Assembly (NCBI GenBank): GCA_946886975.1
Contig: CAMPJV010000056.1
Location: 1-11,246, forward strand
Source: an uncultured Taibaiella sp.
GTDB lineage: Bacteria; Bacteroidota; Bacteroidia; Chitinophagales; Chitinophagaceae
DNA: 11,246 bases
Direction of reading: 5' to 3'
The notes beneath the pieces were generated by a model. It did not search any database. It was not told where the DNA came from and was given only the letters and a program-made list of their open reading frames with translations. Of the stretch, positions 1-6,174 are shown in pieces; positions within the stretch are counted from its first letter, which is position 1; every line of letters begins with the position of its first letter. A program made the translations under genes and the position numbers.

Positions 1-63
1 GTATCGCTTTATGCTGTCTATCCCGTCGTTGAGCTGCCTGACAGTCATCATCTGATAGGCACC
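1..63 (-). pseudogene. Continuation of the LptF/LptG-type permease frame beyond the amber codon (runs off the window)
   Basis: Reading the minus strand through the TAG at 64-66 in the same frame gives GAYQMMTVRQL followed by NDGIDSIKRY, with no further stop before the window edge. From memory of the family in Bacteroidota, the segment after the FDLSSFKLSRTNEDLF region is usually a lysine, a few residues, then a QMM/QML-x-VRQL...IDSL stretch, which this matches. An AAG (Lys) to TAG change would explain the interruption. The remaining C-terminal part lies outside the window. Confidence 0.7.
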
Positions 64-840
64 CTAGAACAGATCCTCATTAGTTCTGCTCAGCTTGAAG
101 GACGAGAGATCGAATATCTTATCCCACTTCCTGAAGTACATCCTGGTTTGCTGATATTTCTGACCGTCACCACGGGTCGCCGTACCTTCGGAATAGCGCC
201 AGCCATCTTCCAGGCGAAATATCAGGAACTGTTTATTAGCTGCAGGGATCATATCGCCCTCTTTAGCCAGTATCACATTGTCATTCCCATGGCCGGAGGT
301 GTGATCATATACCACGATATTCCTTATAGTATGGCCATCCTTGTCTTTCTCCCCTATTCTTATCGCATAACCCGTAATGTCCTTATTGAACTGACCAGCC
401 CTTATATTGAGGGTAGGCTTGGAGTTCCTGAGATCATAGAGCAAGGACAAGGCTTTCAGATTGGCAACAGGAATAAGGTTGTTGTTGAAAAAAAATGCAA
501 ATCCACCTATGCCGATGATAAAGAAAAGCAGAGGACGGAGGAAACGCAACAGCGAGATGCCGGCAGATTTAATGGCAACAAGCTCAAAGTTCTCACCCAT
601 GCTTCCGAAGGTCATGATAGAGGCAAGGAGAATGCCTAGCGGGAGCGCCAGCGGCACCATTGTCGCTGACATATAAAACAGCAACTGGAGGATCATCCAG
701 ACTCCCAGTCCTTTTCCGATCAGTTCGTCCATGTACAGCCAGAAGAACTGCATGACGAGCACGAACAGCGACACAAAAAACGTAACGATAAAAGGACCGA
801 TAAAGCTGCGTATGATCAGTATATCCAGTTTCTTAATCAA
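64..840 (-). CDS. LptF/LptG-family LPS export permease, N-terminal part ending at an in-frame amber stop
   Basis: The family forms the inner-membrane half of the Lpt ABC exporter, which extracts lipopolysaccharide and passes it to the periplasmic bridge. The 258 visible residues show hydrophobic helices near 12-33, 50-75 and 100-120, the family pattern PLALPLGILLASIMTFG near 63-79 followed by ENFELVAIKSAGIS, and then a hydrophilic stretch from about 125 that fits the periplasmic beta-jellyroll. Family members continue past the jellyroll into three more membrane helices, so this product would lack its C-terminal membrane half. The stop is TAG at 64-66, and the same frame stays open to the window edge with family-like sequence (see 1-63). 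I therefore read this as one gene broken by a point mutation, or by a sequence error. The ATG start at 838-840 sits a short distance below a TAGGTTTG promoter box. Choosing between LptF and LptG is not safe from this fragment. Confidence 0.85.
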   Translation of the reverse strand: MIKKLDILIIRSFIGPFIVTFFVSLFVLVMQFFWLYMDELIGKGLGVWMILQLLFYMSATMVPLALPLGILLASIMTFGSMGENFELVAIKSAGISLLRFLRPLLFFIIGIGGFAFFFNNNLIPVANLKALSLLYDLRNSKPTLNIRAGQFNKDITGYAIRIGEKDKDGHTIRNIVVYDHTSGHGNDNVILAKEGDMIPAANKQFLIFRLEDGWRYSEGTATRGDGQKYQQTRMYFRKWDKIFDLSSFKLSRTNEDLF

Positions 841-859
841 TTCCGACTCTGTTTGGTTG

Positions 860-867
860 CAAACCTA
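860..867 (-). promoter_or_regulatory. Predicted -7 box for the LptF/LptG-type permease gene
   Basis: On the minus strand the bases read TAGGTTTG, an exact match to the Bacteroidota -7 consensus TAnnTTTG. The box is about 20 nt upstream of the ATG, giving an expected leader of about 15 nt. I see no good TTTG -33 element at 19-21 nt spacing, so support rests on the -7 box and its position. Confidence 0.45.
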
Positions 868-920
868 CTGAAATCAAAGCCTCATCGAGGCGCAGGCTAA
901 TTGATTAACCTTTTGTTGTC

Positions 921-952
921 ATCAAAAGAGCCTGCCCTCACAGAGCAGGCTC
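921..952 (-). terminator. Intrinsic terminator after the START-domain gene
   Basis: Arms GAGCCTGC (928-935) and GCAGGCTC (945-952) form a perfect 8-bp GC-rich stem with a 9-nt loop. On the minus strand the stem is followed directly by TTTTGAT. It lies 24 nt beyond the stop of the minus-strand START-domain gene and separates that gene from the permease downstream. Confidence 0.8.
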
Positions 953-975
953 AGGCAAAATTCTTGCGCGATTAC

Positions 976-1356
976 TTAGCTTCCTATGCGGTGCTTAAGA
1001 TCACTTATCTGAGAATTCCACAAACGCTCCTGGTCTTTCAGGTCGCCTTTGTCAGCGAAATCAGTGATCTTTAAGATGGTCTCGTTAGTTATCGGGCTTT
1101 GTTCTATGCGGAACTCGAAGAACTCATCATCGTCATAGTAATCCCACCTGTACACTACAAATTCGTTTTCAGCAGCTTCCACGAGGTCAGCGCTGTCAGT
1201 TGAGCCGTTCCATGTGAAGTAATAAGTATGATCCTTTTGATCCACTTTATCTGCAAACCACTCCTGCAGCCCAACGGGAGTGGAGAGGAATTCATATAAT
1301 ATAGTCGGGGAACAGCGAACCGGGAATTCTAGCGTGTACATTACCTTTTTCTTCAT
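976..1356 (-). CDS. START-like (SRPBCC/AHSA1-type) small domain protein
   Basis: This is a 126-residue protein with the look of the Bacteroidota START-like/SRPBCC family: a beta-strand start (KKKVMYTLEFPV), then CSPTILYEFLSTPVGLQEWFAD, alternating strands rich in aromatic and acidic residues, and a long C-terminal helix (LKDQERLWNSQISDLKHRIG). Members are single helix-grip folds with a hydrophobic cavity; the ligand and role of this group are not known, and nothing here identifies them. I chose the ATG at 1354-1356 instead of the GTG 15 nt upstream because the conserved N-terminal strand begins there. No signal peptide or membrane segment is visible. The gene is divergent from rpoD across about 260 bp and ends before a strong terminator, so it is probably monocistronic. 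Confidence 0.8.
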   Translation of the reverse strand: MKKKVMYTLEFPVRCSPTILYEFLSTPVGLQEWFADKVDQKDHTYYFTWNGSTDSADLVEAAENEFVVYRWDYYDDDEFFEFRIEQSPITNETILKITDFADKGDLKDQERLWNSQISDLKHRIGS

Positions 1357-1415
1357 CGTGGATGTCTTCACTTATTGGAACTTTAGCTGCAATAATAAAA
1401 AACTAAGTCAATAAT

Positions 1416-1423
1416 CAAAATTA
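1416..1423 (-). promoter_or_regulatory. Candidate -7 box for the START-domain gene
   Basis: The minus strand reads TAATTTTG, matching TAnnTTTG, about 60 nt upstream of the ATG. There is no TTTG at the usual upstream spacing, so this is a moderate call. The surrounding sequence is AT-rich. Confidence 0.35.
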
Positions 1424-1503
1424 TTTTCACCGGATACAGGCCTGCATTTAGGGCAAATCTTCTAAAGAGTTGGACTGGGGCTGTTAATAATTGTTTAAAT
1501 TTT

Positions 1504-1535
1504 TTTGGGTTGAATAGCTCAGACACTTAGATTTG
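1504..1535 (+). promoter_or_regulatory. rpoD promoter of Bacteroidota type
   Basis: TTTG at 1504-1507, a 20-nt spacer, then TAGATTTG at 1528-1535 gives a full match to the -33/-7 consensus used by the Bacteroidota primary sigma factor. Transcription would begin near 1540, leaving a leader of about 75-80 nt before the ATG. A second, weaker box-like sequence (TATACTTTG, 1600-1608) lies directly before the start codon, but its spacing is one base off consensus. Confidence 0.75.
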
Positions 1536-1617
1536 CCATAGAAATGTCACTCACCGCCTTTCACTTCATCAATTCCGTCTACCCATTTACTAACCAAAAT
1601 ATACTTTGCCTATGTCT

Positions 1618-2487
1618 ATGCGTCAGCTAAAAATCACGAAATCAATTACGAATCGTGAGAGCCAGTCTCTTGAAAAGTATTTGCAGGAGATCGGTAAAGT
1701 AGATCTAATTACTCCTGAAGAGGAGGTACAACTTGCAGTTCGTATTAAACAAGGAGACCAGCGGGCTCTGGAAAAGCTAACAAAGGCCAACCTCCGCTTC
1801 GTGGTTTCAGTAGCAAAGCAATATCAGAACCAGGGACTCTCTTTAAGCGATCTGATTAACGAGGGAAATCTGGGACTCATTAAGGCAGCACAGCGTTTTG
1901 ATGAGACACGTGGGTTTAAGTTCATCTCCTACGCAGTGTGGTGGATCCGCCAGTCTATTTTACAAGCTCTGGCTGAGCAGTCGCGTATTGTTCGTTTGCC
2001 CCTGAATAAGGTTGGCTTGTCTAACAAGATCAGCAAAGCCTATTCACAACTGGAGCAGGAATATGAGCGTGAACCGTCTACCGAAGAGCTTGCTGAGCTC
2101 CTGGAGATTGGCACAGAAGAAGTAGAAACAACATTGGGTGTAGCCGCGCGTCACGTCTCTGTAGATGCTCCATTTGCGGACAGCGAAGACAACAGCCTGC
2201 TGGACGTACTGGAAAATCCTAATGCCGAATCAACTGATTCTGAGCTCGAGCACTATGACTCACTTCGCTGCGAAATTGAGCGTTCATTAAGCACACTCAC
2301 CGACCGTCAGCGTGATGTTATTAAACTGTATTTCGGTATTGGTGTGGAACATCCGATGAGCCTGGAAGATATCGGCGAAAAGTTTTCTTTGACCCGTGAG
2401 CGTGTAAGGCAGATCAAGGATAAGGCTATCACTAAGCTTCGCACCGCCAGCAGATGTTCACTACTTAAATCTTACTTAGGCAACTAA
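1618..2487 (+). CDS. rpoD: RNA polymerase primary sigma factor (sigma-70/RpoD, short Bacteroidota form)
   Basis: This is the housekeeping sigma factor that directs RNA polymerase to most promoters. The 289-residue protein lacks region 1.1, as is normal for the phylum. Region 1.2 lies at about 18-45 ([20 protein letters not shown]). Region 2 spans about 59-115 with [34 protein letters not shown] and the -10 recognition part [15 protein letters not shown]. Region 3 is about 120-200, and region 4.2 holds the helix-turn-helix near 249-275 ([22 protein letters not shown]). I chose the ATG at 1618 because related proteins, as I recall them, begin [15 protein letters not shown]. An in-frame ATG at 1612 and a TTG at 1606 would add only 2-4 residues. 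It is flanked by its own promoter and terminator and is likely monocistronic. Confidence 0.96.
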   Translation: MRQLKITKSITNRESQSLEKYLQEIGKVDLITPEEEVQLAVRIKQGDQRALEKLTKANLRFVVSVAKQYQNQGLSLSDLINEGNLGLIKAAQRFDETRGFKFISYAVWWIRQSILQALAEQSRIVRLPLNKVGLSNKISKAYSQLEQEYEREPSTEELAELLEIGTEEVETTLGVAARHVSVDAPFADSEDNSLLDVLENPNAESTDSELEHYDSLRCEIERSLSTLTDRQRDVIKLYFGIGVEHPMSLEDIGEKFSLTRERVRQIKDKAITKLRTASRCSLLKSYLGN

Positions 2488-2510
2488 AGATTGTTACAAA
2501 CTAACTTAAG

Positions 2511-2543
2511 AAGGTCCTGCATCACTGTGGGACCTTTTATTTT
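2511..2543 (+). terminator. Intrinsic terminator after rpoD
   Basis: AAGGTCC (2511-2517) pairs with GGACCTT (2530-2536) across a 12-nt loop, followed by TTATTTTA. It lies about 24 nt past the rpoD stop codon. The loop is larger than ideal, but the T-rich tail and position support it. Confidence 0.7.
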
Positions 2544-2600
2544 ACGATCGGTTGTAAACCCTAACCTTCTCATTGTCAAATGCTGGCATGGTTATTTTGC

Positions 2601-2638
2601 CTCTGAATTATCATTCAGAGATCAGGGATTTCTGAATG
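2601..2638 (+). repeat. Three-armed inverted repeat forming two mutually exclusive hairpins before the sensor kinase
   Basis: Arm 1 CTCTGAAT (2601-2608) is a perfect complement of arm 2 ATTCAGAG (2613-2620), with a 4-nt loop. Arm 2, shifted by one base as CATTCAGA (2612-2619), is also a perfect complement of arm 3 TCTGAATG (2631-2638), with an 11-nt loop. Arm 2 can therefore pair with either neighbour but not both. Arm 3 abuts an AGGAG sequence at 2639-2643, upstream of the kinase start. The arrangement could be an RNA switch affecting translation, or a multi-site DNA operator. No T-tract follows either hairpin, so it is not an obvious intrinsic attenuator. Confidence 0.6.
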
Positions 2639-2643
2639 AGGAG
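2638..2643 (+). promoter_or_regulatory. Shine-Dalgarno-like GAGGAG favouring a TTG start at 2651
   Basis: GAGGAG stands 7 nt before a TTG codon at 2651 that is in frame with the kinase. Bacteroidota genes often lack such sequences, so its presence with ideal spacing is notable and makes the TTG a serious alternative to the ATG at 2684. Confidence 0.4.
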
Positions 2644-2683
2644 TATCTGATTGATCAGTCCAATTACTGACTCTTGTTTCAGA

Positions 2684-5086
2684 ATGGCAACACACTTACA
2701 TGACAACTTTTCTTTTGTGGAGCAAACTACTTCAGGCCCGGAGCGCAAAAAAGGCCAGCTGACCTTTAAGTATCTTCCTTCTTATGCGGTCTTTATCCGG
2801 GACAAACACCTTGATGAATATGTGCGGACCCAGCTTTCACTTTCTCGGTCGCATAAGCTTCCTGTACTTAAATATTTTGCGTCGTATACGGATGACCAGA
2901 TCATTTCATTTTCAAGGGAAACAAGCCATGAGTTTCTCACTTACCTCGCCGAAAATAAAGCGCAGGAACAGATAGAGCAGGCATTAATATTGTGGAAGAA
3001 TGATCAGCTGCCCACCGTTAGCAAGTTCCAGATAAGTAGCGAAGATCTCACGCTGATAAGTTATGTGCGCAGAAAAACGCTGCTTACTCTTGTACCGCTA
3101 TACACCCTCGATTTCATGCAGGGACTTATCATCGTCAATGAACTGGAGGACTTCTTTAAAGAGTTCGACACCAGGGCATCCCGAACTTATACGGATATCT
3201 TAAAGGAGGAAATCGTCCAGCGGGAACACCAATTGCTGGAGGCTCAGGAAATTGCTGAAGTGGGATCCTTCAGCTGGAACCTGACGACCATGGATGGTAA
3301 TTCAACACCTCAGCTCCTGAAGATACTTGAATTGGAACACGATGCACCTCTCAGGCTTTTCTTCTCAAAGGTTCATCCTGATGACCGCGATAGAATCCAC
3401 CACGCAATGAGAGAGGCCAAAGATAACAATGGCGTCTTTGATTGCGAGTACCGCTATTTCACATCTGCCGGCGAAAAGGTCATCTGGTCCAAAGGCAACG
3501 TTATGATGGAGAATCAGCAGCCTATCCTGAAGGGTACCGTAATGGATATCACCAGGAGGCAGGAAATTCTTCGGCAGCTAAAGGAGAGTGATCAGCTATA
3601 TAAGCAGGCCCAGGAGCGCGCGCATATAGGGAACTTCATCTGGTACCTTAAGTCAAATCAGATCAGATGGTCGGATGAGTTATACCGTATATATGGATTA
3701 GATCCGCATGGGGAGCCAATCCGCTTTGAAAAGTTTGCTGATATGCTCGGCCAGAAAGAACGCGAACTGATTCTGGACCAGGTCCAGAATGCCATCGCTT
3801 CCCGGCAGCCCGCCGATTTCAACCTGCGCATTACGCTTCCTGATAAAAAAACAAAGATCCTCAACATAAAGGCTGACGTTATCTTCGACGAAAACAACCA
3901 CCCGGCTAAGGTCATCGGAACTACGCAGGATATCACAGAGAAACAGGAATTGATGGACCAGCTGCAGAAAAGCGAAGCGCAGCTGAAGCAGGCTCAGGCC
4001 ATTAGTCACATAGGTAGTTGGGAAGAAGACATTGCGTCAAGAACGCTGTCATGGAGTGATGAGGTCTTTCGGATCTACGGTTTGGAACCGCGCAAAGATG
4101 GTATCACCCAGGAGGAGGTGATCAGCTTCCGCCACCCCGACGATGATGAGCTCATCAGGGAGCAGTTTGCGCACGCCATCGCAACACACGAACCGATTGA
4201 TGTCTCTTTCAGGATCATTCTGCCTGATAATACAATCCGGCACTTGCAGGTGAAAGCAGAAGTCCTGACGGATAATAATAACAAGGCGGTAAAGCTGTTC
4301 GGGACAGTTCAGGACATCACTAAGATTGTCGAAGCTGAGATGGTGCTCCAGCAAAAGAACAAACAATTGCAGCAGTCCAATGCTAACCTGGAAGAGTTTG
4401 CCTACGTGGCAAGCCATGATATGAAAGAACCGCTGCGCAAGATCAGTACATTCGGCGAGATGCTGTTATCTCTCACAAAGGATAATCTTAGCACGCAGGC
4501 GAAGATGTATGTTGATAGGATGATCGAAGGCGGCAAGCGCATGCAGAAGATGATAGACAACCTTCTTGAGCTTTCAACCATCGCTCATAACAAAGCCTTT
4601 GCCAGGGCAAGTCTGCAAGAGGCGCTCGATAAGGCCCGACTCGATCTCGAGCTTAAGATCAAAGAAAATAATGCTACTATTACTTCCGATGGCTTACCGG
4701 AAGCTGTTGTCATCCAGTCACAGTTCGAACAGCTCTTTCTGAACCTCATTGGCAATTCCCTGAAGTTCCGGCGACCTGATGTCGCTCCCGTCATCAACAT
4801 CACGCATAAGTTGCTCACAACTGCGGAAGCAACAAAAAACGGGCTCCTCCCTGGTTTTAAATATCTTCGGATCAGGTTAAAGGATAATGGAATCGGCTTC
4901 GAGCCAGAATACGCGGATAAGATATTCGGCATGTTTCAGCGGCTTCACGGAAAGGTGGACTTCGAAGGGTCAGGTATTGGCCTCGCTATAGTTAAGAAGA
5001 TTGTAGAACACCACGGGGGCATCATCTACGCGAAAGGACAGCTTAATCATGGCGCAGCCTTTACTGTTATCGTCCCCGTCAGGTAA
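2684..5086 (+). CDS. Cytoplasmic triple-PAS sensor histidine kinase
   Basis: The 800-residue product (ATG start at 2684; a TTG at 2651 adds 11 residues) should sense a signal through PAS domains and autophosphorylate on histidine. Residues 1-190 form an unrecognised, apparently helical region with no signal peptide or membrane segment. PAS domains lie near 194-294, 314-419 and 441-547, each ending in the typical G-T-x-x-DIT motif. The last two share the pattern HIG-W plus WSDE-x-RIYGL. A short coiled coil leads into the HisKA dimerisation domain with SHDMKEPLRKI, His578 being the phospho-acceptor. The ATPase domain has the N box LFLNLIGNSLKFR (685-697), G1 DNGIGF (734-739) and G2 GSGIGLAIVKKI (762-773). 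There is no receiver domain and no response regulator next door, so the partner is unknown. The gene converges on the LysM gene with only 9 bp between the stops. Confidence 0.92.
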   Translation: MATHLHDNFSFVEQTTSGPERKKGQLTFKYLPSYAVFIRDKHLDEYVRTQLSLSRSHKLPVLKYFASYTDDQIISFSRETSHEFLTYLAENKAQEQIEQALILWKNDQLPTVSKFQISSEDLTLISYVRRKTLLTLVPLYTLDFMQGLIIVNELEDFFKEFDTRASRTYTDILKEEIVQREHQLLEAQEIAEVGSFSWNLTTMDGNSTPQLLKILELEHDAPLRLFFSKVHPDDRDRIHHAMREAKDNNGVFDCEYRYFTSAGEKVIWSKGNVMMENQQPILKGTVMDITRRQEILRQLKESDQLYKQAQERAHIGNFIWYLKSNQIRWSDELYRIYGLDPHGEPIRFEKFADMLGQKERELILDQVQNAIASRQPADFNLRITLPDKKTKILNIKADVIFDENNHPAKVIGTTQDITEKQELMDQLQKSEAQLKQAQAISHIGSWEEDIASRTLSWSDEVFRIYGLEPRKDGITQEEVISFRHPDDDELIREQFAHAIATHEPIDVSFRIILPDNTIRHLQVKAEVLTDNNNKAVKLFGTVQDITKIVEAEMVLQQKNKQLQQSNANLEEFAYVASHDMKEPLRKISTFGEMLLSLTKDNLSTQAKMYVDRMIEGGKRMQKMIDNLLELSTIAHNKAFARASLQEALDKARLDLELKIKENNATITSDGLPEAVVIQSQFEQLFLNLIGNSLKFRRPDVAPVINITHKLLTTAEATKNGLLPGFKYLRIRLKDNGIGFEPEYADKIFGMFQRLHGKVDFEGSGIGLAIVKKIVEHHGGIIYAKGQLNHGAAFTVIVPVR

Positions 5087-5095
5087 GCCAGCCGT

Positions 5096-6046
5096 TTATG
5101 GCGTGGCGTAGCTCACCTGCACCCACGCCTTATCCTCAAAAACGCCAAGGTTTTCACGTGCATCACTGCTAAGCCCGATAAGCGCATTATGGTAGGTCGC
5201 TGTGGTTGGGACAGTACCTATTACTTTTGCGTACACAGTCTTCCCCGTACCTGGATTATGGACTTTCAGGATTGTGCCTCTCTTTGCCATACTATGAAAC
5301 GCAAAGAATATACCGTTCGAGCTCGTGCCCACTCTTTTGAAGAACGCCGCTGCCCCTTTCTCTTCTGTGACATTCGCCTCATTGTTGGTTTGCTCCATAA
5401 ACAGGATCTCGCCCTCAGACACCTCTGCAAGCGTATCCATGCCGTCGGCTCTCAGGGTATCCGCACCGGTTACATACACCGTGTCCTTCCGCGTCTGGAC
5501 CGGAACACCTTGCGTCACCGTCATCCCTGATCCCTTCGATGTTGCTACTCCGGATGCAGGCAGCTTTGTGCTCGCCGGCGGTATCGGCTCGGTTGCATCG
5601 TAAAGTATCCAGCCAACGATCAGTATTTGTCCTTCTCTCAGTTGCTTGTTTGCAGTCCTGTTCCACTGCAGTATCGTATTCGGCTTCACTCCGGAGTTCT
5701 TGCTTATCCTTCCAAGGTTACGCTCCGCATCTACCCGGTAGTAGGCAGGCCTTGCCTCGCTGCTTCTGTATGGTCTGCTCGCTAGGAAGTTGTAAGCTCC
5801 TACCGGCACGAACAATTTCTTACCTGGTGAGAGTGTTTGTTGAAGTCCTGAATTGTTGAAATCCGCCAGCATAGCGGGCGGCACATGATATCGCCGCGCA
5901 ACAGTATAGAAAGTCTCTCCGGCTTTCACCTTATGACTAATTACCCATCCCAGGTCGCTTTGCTTCACGAACAAACTGTCAGCACCCTGGCCAAAGCTGA
6001 TCTGAGAAAAAGATAACAATAAAGAAAGTAGTAGTAATCGAAGCAT
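5096..6046 (-). CDS. Secreted protein with two LysM domains and an RlpA-like barrel
   Basis: The 316-residue protein begins with a signal peptide (a positive residue, LLLLSLLLSF, then SFGQ; likely cleavage near residue 20). LysM domain 1, about 37-83, contains HKVKAGETFYTVARRYHV and ends LSPGKKLFVPV. A more diverged LysM-like domain covers about 102-145 (YYRVDAERNLGRISKNSGV...LREGQILIV). A low-complexity linker rich in Ser, Thr and Pro follows. Residues about 228-314 resemble the double-psi beta-barrel of RlpA and related lytic transglycosylases (GTILKVHNPGTGKTVYAKVIG...ALIGLSSDARENLGV). LysM domains bind peptidoglycan, so a periplasmic or envelope role is likely. The catalytic Asp seen in active RlpA (in a VNDRGP-like motif) is not obvious here, where the sequence reads VIGTVP, so the barrel may be structural. 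The start ATG directly precedes the signal peptide. Confidence 0.85.
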   Translation of the reverse strand: MLRLLLLSLLLSFSQISFGQGADSLFVKQSDLGWVISHKVKAGETFYTVARRYHVPPAMLADFNNSGLQQTLSPGKKLFVPVGAYNFLASRPYRSSEARPAYYRVDAERNLGRISKNSGVKPNTILQWNRTANKQLREGQILIVGWILYDATEPIPPASTKLPASGVATSKGSGMTVTQGVPVQTRKDTVYVTGADTLRADGMDTLAEVSEGEILFMEQTNNEANVTEEKGAAAFFKRVGTSSNGIFFAFHSMAKRGTILKVHNPGTGKTVYAKVIGTVPTTATYHNALIGLSSDARENLGVFEDKAWVQVSYATP

Positions 6047-6070
6047 TATAACAGGTAGATATTCAGCTTC

Positions 6071-6112
6071 CTAAAGTACAATAATTATGCCTTTTTGAGT
6101 AGCTGCAGGCAT
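6071..6112 (-). other. Possible 13-codon leader ORF with a strong ribosome binding site
   Basis: On the minus strand AGGAGG (6119-6124) stands 6 nt before an ATG that opens MPAATQKGIIIVL and ends at TAG. It lies in the 128-bp gap between the methyltransferase gene and the LysM gene. Perfect Shine-Dalgarno sequences are uncommon in this phylum, which is the only reason to list it. The peptide resembles nothing I know, and it may be chance. Confidence 0.2.
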
Positions 6113-6114
6113 AA
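6085..6114. repeat. Inverted repeat upstream of the LysM gene
   Basis: TTATGCCT (6085-6092) and AGGCATAA (6107-6114) are perfect 8-bp inverted arms separated by 14 bp, which puts the arm centres 22 bp apart, about two helical turns. It could be a dimeric regulator site in the LysM promoter region or a hairpin after the methyltransferase gene. No T-run follows on the minus strand, so it is not a standard terminator. Confidence 0.4.
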
Positions 6115-6174
6115 CTCGCCTCCTATTTATGATTTCATTTAGACGAATCTGCTCTTCTGCTCGTTCAGCAACGG

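Noticed and set aside
64..66. Amber reassigned to an amino acid in this genome
   Set aside because: aroQ and xerD both end at TAG exactly where their families end, so TAG acts as a normal stop here. A local mutation or sequence error is simpler.
148..639. Long plus-strand frame opposite the permease gene
   Set aside because: It is a shadow of a gene with clear family motifs on the other strand. Its translation has no domain-like pattern.
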